Part shown: piece by piece, positions 1-11,907 of the stretch | How positions within the stretch are numbered: the stretch's first letter is position 1 | Layout of the letters: the number at the start of each line of letters is the position of its first letter | NCBI GenBank assembly: GCA_030407085.1 | Contig: CM059587.1 | Location: forward strand, 91,507,001-91,571,000 | Direction: 5' to 3' | From: Trichopria drosophilae | Taxonomy: Eukaryota > Arthropoda > Insecta > Hymenoptera > Diapriidae | DNA length: 64,000 bases | Made by a program: the position numbers and the translations under genes | The notes under the pieces: model-generated | What the model was told of the DNA's origin: nothing | Database searches by the model: none | What the model saw: the letters and a program-made list of their open reading frames with translations, nothing else

Positions 1-1487
1 TTATTGTTAACATTTTTATAAAAAATAAAATATAAATATAATAGTGTAATATTGTAGATAAATATTTTAGATGTAAAAGAAATCAACCATTATCTTTAAA
101 TACTTCGTAATTTAATTTTTATAAATAAATTTAGATGGTAAAACGGGTAGTTCCTAAAGGGTTAATGATATTGCATTAAAAATACATTGCTTAACTGAAA
201 ATATTTCTTTAATCTGGGATCTTATCGGAACTGAAAGTTAGTACATTGTGAATAAATATGAATGGACTGTTTTTTACATCCGGTAATTAAAATTGACCGT
301 GACAGTGAATCTGTTACCGGAGTTTATCAGACACAATAACAATGGAACGTAACATGCGAAGGTGATTGACAAATTATATTTGTAACGGATATGATATGCA
401 TATTTATACGTATGACAATGCTTGAAAATCTGTATAAATATCAACAGTAACCATTTTTTTAGTTTCATTAATAATGTCAATTAGGCGAAATGCTTGAAAG
501 CTGTGAATTAGGTTGTTAGCAAAATGCTTACAGTTAAAGCTAACTAAAAAAATGTAGTACTTTGAATTGGAGTGACACGAATACTGAAATTCTAAAATTT
601 TTCTTTTTAATAGACATCCCATGAACTCATCAAACCTATAAAAATAATCTGATATGTTCGATTTTTAAATACTTAATTAATTTTAATGGAAAAATATTTA
701 TTTTTTAACATATTGTATAAATCCTGAATATCCATAAGCGACAATAGAAATATTCCGATAATTTTATTTCATGAATAAACGGATTGGAGTATGAAAAGAT
801 TGTCAAATTATTGACTTTTATTATGATGTATGTGCGAAATATGAAAAGATTGAAATTAGGGAAGTAACCCAGGGCTTTGATAAATTTCCTAAACCCCTCT
901 ATCAACGTCAGATGGTAATGGTTAGCATTAATTTTGTCAGCAAAGAAGTGTTTTGTGGATAATTTTAGGGAGGAATAAATCTTGAATCACGCGTAATATC
1001 ACTTACCGTACAGATTCAATCTAAATGGCAATCGACTATTATAAAAAACGCGATCTTTCCACATAGTATTTGAGAAAGAGCTGAATCAACAAATCAAAAT
1101 TAATTCCCTAATCGCGAAATACTCTAAATCTTTATTAGTTAGCAAAGCAATGTTTTGCTACCAACAAGTGATGAAAATAACACCACGACTTCAGTGGTTC
1201 TCTCAAAATTAAGAAGAATTATGAGTTCAAAATTTGCTTAAAATGCGATTCTTTACACAATTTAGATATATTTAGATTATTATATAGTTTAATATATTTT
1301 CTATTGTTTTTTACACAATTTAATACATCACACTTTCCCCTTATTTTTATTTTAGAATTTGTTACTGTTTACTACAGATTCATGTTTCGCGAATTCAGAA
1401 ATTAACCTAAACTATATAAAATATGTTAAAATTAAACTAAATTCTCAGAGCAAACAAGATGTACTAGTAGATTTGTCGCAGGCATCC
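1..1487. other. AT-rich intergenic DNA, no gene seen
   Basis: Low-complexity AT-rich sequence. The open frames here are short, lack recognisable domains and have no convincing splice partners. No inverted or tandem repeat stands out. Confidence 0.6.
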
Positions 1488-1766
1488 CGAAATTCACCAA
1501 CCACAAAGTACTGACCCATTACTGATCGCTAGTACTGATGATCAAAGTGGCGTCAATACTGATAGAATGGCCATAGTAGAATAGTACTGACGTCATGACT
1601 TATTTTCAAAGTGAAGACTGCATTTGAATCAGTACTGATTCCGTACTAAAGGAAGAAATGTTCTTCGGAGTCAGCGCCGTTTGAACTAAGAGGACAGAGG
1701 TAGTACTGGTTCACTACTAATTTTCAAAAACTCTGCATTAACACTATTTTTGTTTACATGTGTTTA

Positions 1767-2625
1767 TTTGGGGTCATTTGGGGTCAAAAAGGCTTGAAAA
1801 ATCGATTTTCAAAAAGTTAATGTTTTATATGCTGGAAACCTGTTTTTTAGTGGATAAATTGGTTTGGGATCATTCCCGATAAGAATAGGCGGAGTTGACT
1901 TTTTGACAATTTTGAACCTTCCATAGGGTCATTCGGGGTCAGAAAGACTCGAAAAATAGATTTTCGAATAGTTAATGTTTTATATGCTGGAAACCTGTTT
2001 TTAATGGATAAATTGGTTTGAGATCATTCCCGATAAGAATAGGCGGAGTTGACTTTTTGACAATTTTGAACCCTCCATAGGGTCGTTTAAGGTCATTTGC
2101 GGTCAGAAAGACTCGACAAATCGATTTTCGAAACGTTAATAATGTTTTATACGCTGGAAACCTGTTTTTTAGTGGATAAATTGGTTTGGGATCATTCCCG
2201 ATAAGAATAGGCGAAGTTGAGTTTTTGGCAATTTTGACCCCTCCATAGGGTCATTCGGGGTCAGAAAGACTCGAAAAACAGATTTTTGAATAGTTAATGT
2301 TTTATATGCTGGAAACCTGATTTTAGTGGATAAATTGGTTTGGGATCATTCCCGATAAGAATAGGCGGAGTTGACTTTTTGACAATTTTGAACCCTCGAT
2401 AGGGTCGTTTAAGGTCATTTGCGGTCAGAAAGACTCGACAAATCGATTTTCGAAACGTTCATAATGTTTTATATGCTGGAAACCTGTTTTTTAGTGGCTA
2501 AATTGGTTTGGGATCATTGCCGATAAGAATAGGTGATGTTGACTTTTTCACAATTTTGACCCCTCCGTAGGGTCATTTGTGGTAAGAAAGACTCGAAAAA
2601 TCGATTTTCGAAAAGTTAATGTTAA
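1767..2625. repeat. Tandem array with alternating 158/164-bp units
   Basis: A block containing GTTAATGTTTTATATGCTGG and TGGATAAATTGGTTTGGGAT repeats five to six times. Successive GTTAATG-equivalents start at 1816, 1971, 2135, 2293, 2457 and 2615, so periods are 155, 164, 158, 164 and 158. Longer units carry GGGTCGTTTAAGGTCATTTG; shorter ones carry GGGTCATTCGGGGTC. The units therefore alternate as a dimeric higher-order repeat of about 322 bp. No coding potential is seen. Confidence 0.9.
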
Positions 2626-2862
2626 TATTAAATTGGGGGTTTGGGGTTGAAACTTACTAAGAATTTTTTTTATACTACCGAATGCAGACCGCAGCCTGCA
2701 AACACGTGTAAAAAAATATTTTGATCACCTCTACGTTTCGGACCACTAGGGTCCCTCTTCAGGAGGAAATAATCGAATAGATGAAATTTCGGTAGTTGCA
2801 TTCGGTAGTATAAAAAAAATTCTTAGTAGGTTTCAAATCCGAACCCCCAATTTATTATTAAA
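2622..2862. repeat. Foldback element with ~65-bp inverted arms
   Basis: The left arm (2622-2686) and right arm (2797-2862) are near-perfect reverse complements with only a few mismatches. Both include AATTGGGGGTT, TACTAAGAATTTTTTTTATA and CTACCGAATGCA. The ~110-bp spacer holds a hammerhead-like core on the minus strand. Such structures suit a non-autonomous mobile element or a Penelope-like terminal repeat. The latter is inference from the ribozyme-like motif. Confidence 0.8.
2736..2762 (-). ncRNA. Hammerhead-ribozyme-like core (candidate)
   Basis: On the minus strand the order is CUGAAGA, a five-pair stem (GGACC with GGUCC, loop CUAGU), then GAAA followed by CGU. This matches the CUGANGA...stem II...GAAA core of hammerhead ribozymes, which are known in Penelope-like retroelements. 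One unpaired G before stem II departs from the consensus. I could not establish stems I and III or the cleavage site, so activity is unproven. Confidence 0.4.
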
Positions 2863-3181
2863 TTTCGCCTACTTTCTCACTATTTATTAATGTTAATATA
2901 TAATTACAGTCCACAACACATTTTTTAAAAAACAATAAATGAACTATTTTTTATCATTTTCTAAATTTTTTATTACATAATTTACATAACTGGTTCTCAG
3001 AAAGGAACGGTTGTGTATATAGCTAGGCCATATTTGTATTGACTGCCATTCATACCCGAATAATATTAGTGCAGTATCCGAGCAATACTAGCTGCCAACG
3101 ACCGGCATCCAGTACTGGGTCAGTACTACATTAGATGTAAATGTCGGTACTTTTTCTTAGTACTGCTTTCCGATATATTTT

Positions 3182-3527
3182 AGGCGTTAAATACGATCCC
3201 AGATTCTAAAATTCCATATCACATCAGGATTTTGAGAAAAATGGTGTTAAAGACAAAAAAGAATGGTTTTCTGGGCCGGGGAACAAAGTCCCGAAAATCA
3301 ACACTCCGAAAGGCTAAAATTTTGATTTGCATGAGTCTAAATTATATTAATTTGCTTTCGTTTTGCAAAATTTTGCAAAAACAAAGTAAAAAAAACACGC
3401 TGGAGCCATGCTATATCGAAATTTTGGCCTTTCGGTATGTTGATTTTCGGAACTTTATTCCCCGGCCGTTTTCTGAATATTTTGCCACGATACGTAATTT
3501 TGGAATTCGGGATCGTGTTTAGCGTTC
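3182..3527. mobile_element. Foldback MITE with ~130-bp inverted arms
   Basis: Sequence at about 3182-3320 is mirrored at about 3412-3527. Both arms carry GGCCGGGGAA, CCGAAAATCAACA and a CCGAAAGGC block, and outer parts read TAAATACGATCCC against TAAACACGATCCC. The two overlapping open frames on this segment (3232-3522 and 3437-3643) are by-products of the inverted repeat. Confidence 0.75.
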
Positions 3528-4096
3528 AAAGTTACATGGGAAACCACTCCATTAGCTATAAAGAGAAAACCATGCAGATCTGTATAATTGACCCCCAAAT
3601 CAGTATAAATAACGAGACGTATGAAATCATTTGCAAAGATTAACAAAATTGGTTTCTCCAATTTTTTTAGATTAGATAGTCTCAAGATCTGGATAGTTTG
3701 CTTCATAAGAACCTAGCTAATCTTTGTTCATCTTGTCAGCAAACTTATTTGTCAATTTCAAGTGAACTTTCATGTTTCTATGACGGTATCTCTCAAATCC
3801 GTGAAAAACCCCTTACGACACGGGAACTTAAAGAGGTCCATCGCACCTTGGGTCGACCCAGACATAAAATACTACCCCTAAATATCACAGGACAAAATAT
3901 TATTATTGAAAATATCACGCCAAAACAATACATCTCCGAAATGGACATAAATTTTTAACGCAAATAATCTTTATGTACTGAACATTCTCAGTTTAACACA
4001 TTAACAAAATTATACATATACGGTATAAGCTACAGAACGCACAAAAAATCACAAAAAATAGAATCCCATTACTTGACTACTAAATTCATATGAGCA
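3528..4096. other. Intergenic; one unidentified 86-codon frame
   Basis: An open frame at 3698-3958 (+) begins MLHKNLANLC and has Cys-rich and Arg/Lys-rich stretches, but I recognise no domain and see no splice context. It may belong to the transposase remnant next to it. Otherwise nothing is seen. Confidence 0.3.
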
Positions 4097-4300
4097 TCAT
4101 AATCGACATATTTCTTTCGTTTCCGACAAGACACGACAGGACCAACGTTCAGTTGCCCCAAGAACATTAATAAATCGTCCTAATTGTTGTCTTCCTACAA
4201 GTTGACCTACAGCATTATGCCAACCTTCTACGAGATTATTTGTTCTAGGGGTACCATTAACCACAGAATCATAAGAATTCGATATTTCATAAGAAATTTG
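4097..4300 (-). pseudogene. MULE-type transposase C-terminal fragment
   Basis: The minus strand reads, in one frame, GTPRTNNLVEGWHNAVGQLV followed by GRFINVLGATERW and a stop at 4097-4099. The phrase RTNN-VEGWH is the signature near the C-terminus of MULE/FLYWCH-associated transposase-like proteins in insects. No upstream catalytic part is found nearby, so this is a truncated relic. It lies about 0.3 kb upstream of the gene A promoter. Confidence 0.7.
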
Positions 4301-4630
4301 CCTCTGATATCGGTTTATTTCTACCTCAAGATATATTTGTTTGGATATTTGTGAGTCTTTGAGATATCGATGTAAATAACATAGCGTTGAAAATATATAT
4401 CTTTCGAATTTCCTAATAAAGAAGAAATTTTAAATTCGAGTAAAAATTAACGCAGCTGTGAATTATGTTTTAACAAAATTTAAAAAAACGGGTTTTTGAA
4501 TATTTTTGCATTCTTTACATATTTTTCATTTATTTTAAAAACTGAATCAGATGACTAAAATATCTGAAGTTATTTGATGTTCTCCTACATTCATTGATAA
4601 ATTGTTACTGAAAAAACTTCCGCAGTGTGC

Positions 4631-4785
4631 TAATGATCAATTATCGAAATAAATTATTACAGAAATCATTAATATTCCGGAAATTTCGTAAGACTAGAAA
4701 ATAACGATCCTGCATATTAATATAAATACCACACAAATTTTAGTTACAACTCGTTACCTTGTGTTCAAGCTATACATTACACAAA
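4631..4785 (+). promoter_or_regulatory. Promoter of OBP gene A
   Basis: TATAAATA lies at 4721-4728, 58 to 65 bp before the ATG. Upstream is the palindrome TTCCGGAA (4675-4682, STAT/ETS-like), then GAAATTTC and AATAACGATCC. The same ordered block occurs before gene B at 11908-12063, which supports functional or recent-duplication conservation. Factor identity is inference. Confidence 0.7.
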
Positions 4786-7700
4786 ATGAAGAGCTTCGTA
4801 GTTTTTGGGTTATGCATCATTGCCGCAGTAAGATATTTATTGATTTATTATAGTTTCATGGAGAAAAATAATTTTGTCAAAATCAAACTTGTCACACAAT
4901 GAAATCTCTGTAATCTTTTTTGTTATTACTGTTGATATCTATTATTTTGAAAAATAATTATATATTAAAGAGTCAACTAAAATCATTCATTGAAACAATA
5001 TTATTTATTTTCACATTACTTAACTACTAATTATTGATTTTCATTCATTTAAATTTGTTGTATGAATATTAAATAATTATTTCATAATTCTGTCATTGAT
5101 AATAACAGTGCTTTTTGTCGACATAATTATGTTACATTAATTATTCTAACAAAAGACTATGAAATATAAAAATCAGTAGAATATTATGCAAAGTTAATTC
5201 ACGATTTTGTGTGCAAAAATAAACAATCGTATTTTTCGATGTTAATATTTATTTCAATTACAGTCATAAATATTCATGTAAACATTTTTTCCCGAGCATA
5301 AAAATTGTCCCTATTACTTTAATCTAACACCGGAATTCTCCTGCAATTTCTTTTAGATAATATAGGAGGAATTTCGAACTTTTAATATTCAGGGTACAAG
5401 CTAATTTAACCATATAACTGAAACGTTCATCAATGTTTATCAATGTTAATAATTAAAATTAACAATGCATAGGGGATGATATATTTTAATGGGGTTGTAA
5501 TGGAAAATACCTAAAATATGAAATTTTATAACTATCTAACGTTAAAAATCAATTGTTGAACTTCTTATAAAAAAAACCTGCTGCACTTTTTTTTCATTTA
5601 CATCTTCTACAATAATAGACGTTTGTAAAAATATGTTAGTCAGACATCTACCTCTCATAAAGAACGAGAGAAACGGTTAGAAATAAGCGTAATTCAGTTT
5701 TTGAGGAATTTTGTTTTATTTATTATATCCGTCATTAAAAAACTATTTCTTTGAATACAACATTTTGTTTTACCAGAATGTATTCGTCACTAAGTAAGGA
5801 ACAAAACCCATTTTGTCAGTGTGCCTTGCTTAGAATTCTGTCAATATCGAAATGAAAGAGCGTTACATCATTGAAAAAGATAATCAGTTATTAATGGCAC
5901 ATTAATAAAAATTTGTAAGGTATTCCCATTTTTTTAAAGCCAATTTTTGCTTTAACGGAGTGTTTTTCTACAAAATAAAATTACGAATGAAATTGTTTAT
6001 ACACATTTACCTAAAATTTATGAAACGGAAAAAATATACTGTTTTGTATATACAAATTAAAAACAATTTTCTGGTAATTAGGTAAGAAATTTTATCGGTA
6101 AAAAATAACCCGAATATAGTTAAAAAAATCTATTTTTCAATGAAACATTATGCATTACATCATGTCAATTTTACGAAAAAATTAAGAGCAGTCTTTTCCT
6201 TCCTTTTTATAAGAATACAAAAGCTTGCGCGTCTTTAATGTTTAGTTTTATTTTTTTCGTAAGTGAAATATTGACGGTTCCAGACAATTCCTCATATATT
6301 TTAATTATAATATTAAAAGTCTTGACGGTAAAGGAAAATGTCCATTTCTTTAGTTAACTACTAATCTTGTTGTCTTCATCTAATTTTCATATTAGTACAA
6401 GAAATTAGTTAAAATATTTCCCTCTTCTTTGAATACAGGTATCTGTAAACGCGCGCAAGGGTGGCGGTAAAGCTGATCCGTTCGGCACCTGTGCCCGTGA
6501 ATTGGGTTACACCCCAGGTAAAATAGAAACTTCTTTTTAACAAGTTTAATTAATATTCATACATTTTAATATAATTTCAGTGACTTGATTCAAAATTTAA
6601 ATTTTAGCTTTAATCCTTTTAGGGTCGCTGATAATCGTATTTTTCGTACCTAGGGCGCAAAATGTCATTTTATGTGTGCACAATATTGCGCCGATTTATT
6701 TGGTTTCGAGTTACAAAATTCAATTTTAATTTTCTCTTTTTATTTCGACCCGAAAATGAGGCGTAGAATATGTAGCATTTTTTCGGAATATTTTAATACT
6801 TTTATAGATGTTAGTCCTTTTTACATCCTTGACTTCATAAAAAATGTGTGTTCTAAGTCAACCCTGAGTCAACTTCAAAAGCAAACAATTTTCGATCTGC
6901 AGTATAAATCCCTTGCCCTCTGTAGTTACTCTAGTTCTAATTTGGATTAGTATATTAATGATTTACTCCACAGGATTTAAAGTATACTTCAAAAGATTAA
7001 AATATAATTTCTACGCTTAATTAGAGAGAGAAAGTTACTAGTTTTAGAGTGCAACTACAATTTATTATATCGATCATTTTAAAGAACATTAAAATATCTA
7101 CACATTATTATAATCTCCTTCTTAAATTGATTGACAAATTATGATTTTACATGTTGGTAATTATGAATATGTGTGCGCTATTTTATTTCCAGAGGCGGTA
7201 AAAGACATGATCGATAAAAGCGACTCAAAAATTGGCTGTATAGTAGCATGTGTCTTGAAAAAGGAAGGAATTGTAAGTATGAAGAAATTAATCGTTTACT
7301 AATCGTTTAGCTGCAGATATTACTGTACAATTTTACGGTTTTAAAAAAAATTCAATTTTGTACACATATTTGTGTCTTTTTATTGTCTGGCTATTTTTTC
7401 ATTCGTGGACTTACAAAAGTCAGTGTGTATTGTTATATAGTACTGATTTCACTACAGAAAACTCTGAACTTTGTTATTTAGTTGGTCAACAACGAAATTA
7501 AAGATGACGTCGCCTACACAAAGCTGAAAGCTAAAAGTTCCTCTAAAAATCTCAAGGATAATGCCAAGACATGCGCTGATACTGGTAAGTGTACCAAATT
7601 TATCAAGTTTATACTAATCAGGTATCATCGGACTAATAAGTGTCGCATGTTAAAAATAACAAAAAAGAAATGTGTCTTAATCAGTTATGTTCAAAGATGC

Positions 7701-7869
7701 CTTTTTATATTTATAACCAGATTATTATTTAGTAGCTAATAAATAATCATTAATAAATATTAATTTTGTTTCAGCAAACAAAGAAACCGAGGAGTGCAGC
7801 AAAGCTGGAGAATTCGCAAAATGTATCTTCCCTTACATAAAATCTGGTCTGAAACCAGCTGATGAATAA
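4786..7869 (+). CDS. Odorant-binding protein A (five exons)
   Basis: Secreted carrier of small hydrophobic ligands of the insect PBP/GOBP family; ligand unknown. Exons: 4786-4827, 6439-6517, 7193-7272, 7482-7584 and 7775-7869 (399 nt, 132 aa), introns of phase 0/1/0/1, all GT..AG. Residues 1-19 (MKSFVVFGLCIIAAVSVNA) are a typical signal peptide. The six OBP cysteines are at 32, 56, 60, 98, 109 and 118 (spacing 23-3-37-10-8). Exon 4 begins with TTG (Leu68), where B has ATG (Met). The start is the only ATG after the TATA box giving a signal peptide. The closest relative is gene B, with a shared promoter. C4 lies four residues closer to C3 than in B. AATAAA follows at 7998. Intron 1 is 1.6 kb and shows no other gene. 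Confidence 0.93.
6632..6665. repeat. Dispersed GCGCAAAAT repeat fragment in intron 2 of gene A
   Basis: The stretch ATTTTTCGTACC and GGGCGCAAAATGTCATTTT matches segments at about 9497-9545 and 20361-20434. A dispersed mobile repeat family is the simplest reading. Confidence 0.5.
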
Positions 7870-7997
7870 GTCATCCATGATCACCTAAACCGTTACAAGA
7901 GACTCGTCCTTTGTCAGTTTATGACTGTTGTCAGTAACTGTAATTTATTATTGTTAAATTATTTTACCACATTGTAACAATTTTCAGTTCAGAATTA

Positions 7998-8003
7998 AAT
8001 AAA
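7998..8003 (+). terminator. Polyadenylation signal of gene A
   Basis: Canonical AATAAA about 130 bp after the gene A stop codon. Confidence 0.75.
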
Positions 8004-8909
8004 TTCTTGACATAATTCGCAAACAAATTATCTTTCCTTATTTCTGATTGTACGTATTTCAAGATTTTCCCTGACGCTTCAAATTTTGTAAGCACATGAC
8101 ACTAATTTATCATTTCGATTGATTATACTTTTTCATGATGAAACCTCACGTACATATTTCTTATATCAAGGTTGCAGGTTAGGTTAGAGGAGGCACGAGG
8201 GGTTATATTAGATTAGGTTACGTTATCTGCTGTAAGGTTAACTAGGACTAGGTTATATTAGGTTAGATGTTTTTCAGTTTTGATGCTTTTTGGCTGTGAT
8301 CTTTCAAAGAATATGTATGGGACAATGCCATTGTCATTTTGCGAAATAAGACATGACGCTTTTTTGAAAGGCAAGAAAACATCATAGCGACTTTCAATCT
8401 TCATTCAACGTCCTGCATCTTTGAATCAAATTACTAGTCAAATGCAACAATTATTCTTCGATTTCAACCAGCTCTGGATTGTCCATCTGAATGTTTATTT
8501 ATAACAATCTTTCGAGGATATCGGAAAACCACTCCACCAATATATTTTTTACGAAATCAAAATTGTTACATTTATGCAGAAGCAAATATCTATGTAATAT
8601 ATAATAATAAATAAATAATGGGGAGTTATATGTTAATATTAATAATAGTAAGTAGGAATAAATTTTCTTTTGCCCTGCCAAATTATATTTGTATATAATT
8701 ATAATTGTTACATATTATATTCAGTGGGATCTGCGGAATTGACCCCCTCAAAAATTAACCGACTTGGAACCTCTCGGCGGAAGCCTTCGAAATTGGATGC
8801 GATAGAGGAAAGCTTTCCCCAAATTTTCTCTGAAACAGTTTGATGTGTTATCTATAAAAAGACAATAATTAAAAAAGAAATAGTTCTTGCAGTCACTTTT
8901 CACTAGCTA
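8004..8909. other. Intergenic with degenerate TTAGG-like motifs
   Basis: Between 8169 and 8270 several GGTTAGGTTAG, TTAGGTTA and GGTTATATTAGG motifs occur. They resemble the insect telomere repeat TTAGG but are irregular and not tandem. The rest is AT-rich with no gene seen. Confidence 0.5.
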
Positions 8910-9101
8910 CACTCTAAATTTCTTTAAGTGACACTCTCTGCTAAAGGTGACTTTTCACTATTTCTAAAGTAGAAATTTCATTTTATTACAGTGGTATATT
9001 TGTATTTACTATTAGTAAAGTGAAATGCCCACTTTAAAAATAGTGAAAAAGTGACTTTTATCAGAAAGTGGCTCAACTTTCACTTTAAGAAATTTAAAGT
9101 G
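8910..9101. mobile_element. 192-bp MITE flanked by TA
   Basis: The ends read CACTCTAAATTTCTTTAAGTG-like (left) and its mirror (right), with about 80-bp imperfect inverted arms. Each arm carries AAGTCACTTTTTCACTAT-like sequence. TA flanks both ends (8908-8909, 9102-9103), as for Tc1/mariner-type insertions. There is no coding sequence. Confidence 0.8.
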
Positions 9102-9496
9102 TATAACAAAAAAGGAGCATTTGATTGAAACTTATCAAAATTTTGAGAAAAAGAAGAAAACTTGCAGTAAATTTTGGCGATCGTCGGACCGGGCGATAGT
9201 CAATTTCGCAGGTATTACTGTACACGAAAAAAAATCTGTCGAATACATTGATTATTTACTGCGAGGTCATCATGTTTCATAAATAATAAATAAAAAGAAC
9301 TTACACTAAACCAAACGGCTTTTCAAAGAATTTAATATGTACATAATTCAGTTCATTGAAGAAGTCATTAAATAACAAAATACACAACATAAGGAAAAAA
9401 ATTAAAATACAAAACTGATAGGATATTTCCATGGCTATTCCATAGCTGCTTTGAATTGACGAAGTCTTTGAAAATGATATAAACTGTAATAGTATT

Positions 9497-9560
9497 TTTC
9501 GTCCCTAGAGCGCAAAATCTCATTTTGCGGCCTACTGCGACAAAAAATTCATTTCTTTCA
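9497..9560. repeat. Dispersed GCGCAAAAT repeat fragment
   Basis: Contains GTATTTTTCGTCCCTAGAG followed by CGCAAAATCTCATTTTGCG and GGCCTACTGCGAC. It matches 20361-20434 closely and 6632-6665 partly. The CGCAAAAT...ATTTTGCG part is itself palindromic. Confidence 0.65.
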
Positions 9561-9959
9561 ATGGGAACACGTCCCTTCCATTTTGTTGTTATGGATTTGG
9601 AAAAAGCAGGTAATTTTCCGTTGAAGTATGACCATCGCCATGTCCATAGCCTCTAAGGCAGTTCAAAATTTCAAAAATAGTTTTGTTTTTGACACCTTCC
9701 TGACATGACTCGTAAGATAGATCTTTCAACAATATAAAACAAATATTTAGTGGTCGCAAAATTCACATTGGTAATGGACATGAATGATTTTCAGTTTATT
9801 ATATTCGTTTTTTCGCTTGTTAGTTAAAACATTGGGATTATAGTAATTTCTTCTAATATGAACCGTGAATGACAAATTTTAATAAATAAAACTTTAATTC
9901 TATGGTCATTGCGATTCATTTGTTTATTTCAAACCAGATAAGATATCCGTTCGTACCCA

Positions 9960-9993
9960 ACGTTTCGACCTAAATGTAAGGTCCTTTTCAGGG
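9960..9993 (-). ncRNA. Second hammerhead-like core (degenerate)
   Basis: Minus strand order: CUGAAAA, GGACC, a loop, GGUC, GAAACGUU. It resembles the core at 2736-2762, but the CUGANGA box has A in place of the invariant G. It is probably a relic of a Penelope-like terminal repeat. Confidence 0.3.
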
Positions 9994-11907
9994 GTATATC
10001 TCTATATAGCACTAGTTATAACAGACTGATTTATTGTATGAACCAAAAAAAAAAAAAATAATTATAAAGTACATCGATTTTGTGTATTTTCACATGACCC
10101 GAGCACTGAATTATTTGTGTACTTTTTATTAAATTCTGCAGTACATATGAATTAATTTTAAGTAAGGCAAGTGAGACACCGAACAGATGTTAAAATTGTG
10201 GGAGTGGATTTCTTTACAAATAATCGCTTGTGTATTCTTTTTTTCCCTTCTCTTCTTAAGGTAAAAGAAAATTGTTAAATTTTATAATTACACATTGTAA
10301 ATTAGTACCATTGTGTACCAGGTGGATCATTCTGTATAATAAAATTCCTAGAAAATTACGCGAAATAAAAGAGTATGCTCCGACAGGAAAGGTTTTTATA
10401 ACCGTTTGAATTAAGTGATTGAAAGTGACTATGGTTTAAAAAATGATATTAAGTCTGGTACAATTTATCATTCACTTCCAATGTGTTTAGTCAGTGCCCA
10501 TGCTTATTTATAACCCAAACTATTTTAGATAGTAACTTCATTTTTTTAAATTTGTATACGAACAAGCGAAAATCACGCCTTCGCACACTTCTTAAATATT
10601 TTCAATTACTATCAAAAAGTTTGATTTTAACCCGTACTATTTCCTCAATTTACACACCTAGTAGGACAGTTTTAAAAAAATGACGACAAAAAGTTAAAAA
10701 GGGGTTTTATTTGTAATCACAAAATATAGGATATACGATGTTTACGTATCAGCCATTAATAAATTAAGAAAATAATTACTGAGGGTAAATAACTCTTAAG
10801 GTTATTTTGAACGCAATCTTTTATTTTATAATAATCACTTTTAAATATAGAACACTAGTTACAAAATTAAAAAACAGAATATGTGTAGATGAAAACCCAA
10901 CAACTACCTTTTTCAGTCGTGGAGAGTATGATGAATCATTTGTTATATTTATTTTATATTTATTGCAGTATTTAAGGAACACTTTAAAGACTGATTCTTC
11001 AATCCATAAATTGGACTTTCAAATTTGTTGATAATTCAGTTGCATCAAAACTCTGTTCAAAAAACAGTATTAAATATGGCATTCTTTTGGCATTTTTTAC
11101 CAGTGTTGCCCTAAAATGTTTCTGAATTATTACATTCAATTTTTTGGGACAAATAACAGCCTTTTCACGTCCTAACACTCTAAATACAGCAGTTGTTGAG
11201 TAGAAAAGAAACCTTTGTTTATTAAATAATAATCTTAAAATTGTCTATTGTAATTGTCTTCCTTTTTTACGTTCTATACTGATGAAAAATGGTAGAAAAA
11301 GTCGTGCTATATTATTTTGTTTTAAATAAAAAATTACAAGTTCAAAAAGTATTCAACTTCTTTATGATTGCATATTAAATGAATAGGAATGAAAAATATG
11401 AGCGGAACGACGTTTTTATAATTTTTACAGGTACATAAATATAAAACATAAGTTTGTAGTATGCATTTCAAATTGATTTTGACTTTTGCTTAAGTGACGT
11501 ATTAAAAGTTTCGTAGAATTGCTCTTACAAGAAGAATTATGACATTTTAATTTTGAAAGATTCATGTGCATTTACGTCATACCATACGAAATTCATGCAG
11601 ATTGTGTTTAATTACTCGTATATTACTAAACCTTTTCCAATGTCTTGTTTCTAAATTTGTTTAATATACCTTTGCAACACATTCAAAATATTGAACAAAA
11701 GTGAATGAAAATATTCCGTCCCGGAAAATATTTTAAAGTCATCATGAGGTGTACAACGTTACTTTTTGAAACCAATAAGTCACGAACATTAACTCATTAT
11801 TACAATTATTTTTTACGTGTTCAGATTACATCGCTTCCGCTCGGATGCAATTTATCCTCAAAGCTATAATAGACAAGTAAGTATTTACTACACGTATTTC
11901 AACTAGA

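Larger units (their letters stand above)
1500..3170. repeat. Possible composite repeat edged by AGTACTG motifs
   Basis: The motif AGTACTG or close variants recurs at about 1500-1710 and again, partly in inverted orientation, at about 3100-3165. The left part reads AGTACTGACCCATTACTG and the right part on the opposite strand reads AGTACTGACCCAGTACTGG. The two edges enclose a tandem array and a foldback. This suggests one composite element of about 1.7 kb, but the ends are ragged and no target duplication was found. Confidence 0.35.
9102..11907. other. Intergenic between genes A and B
   Basis: AT-rich. It holds a GCGCAAAAT dispersed repeat (about 9497-9545), a hammerhead-like motif (9958-9998) and short frames at 10483-10683 and 10807-11031 without recognisable domains. 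No gene is supported. Confidence 0.5.

Noticed and set aside
6672..6950. 92-codon plus-strand frame in intron 2 of gene A
   Set aside because: It lies wholly inside an intron supported by frame and splice sites, follows a dispersed repeat, and has no recognised domain.
8169..8270. Interstitial telomere (TTAGG)n array
   Set aside because: Only scattered, irregular GGTTAGG-like motifs; no tandem run.
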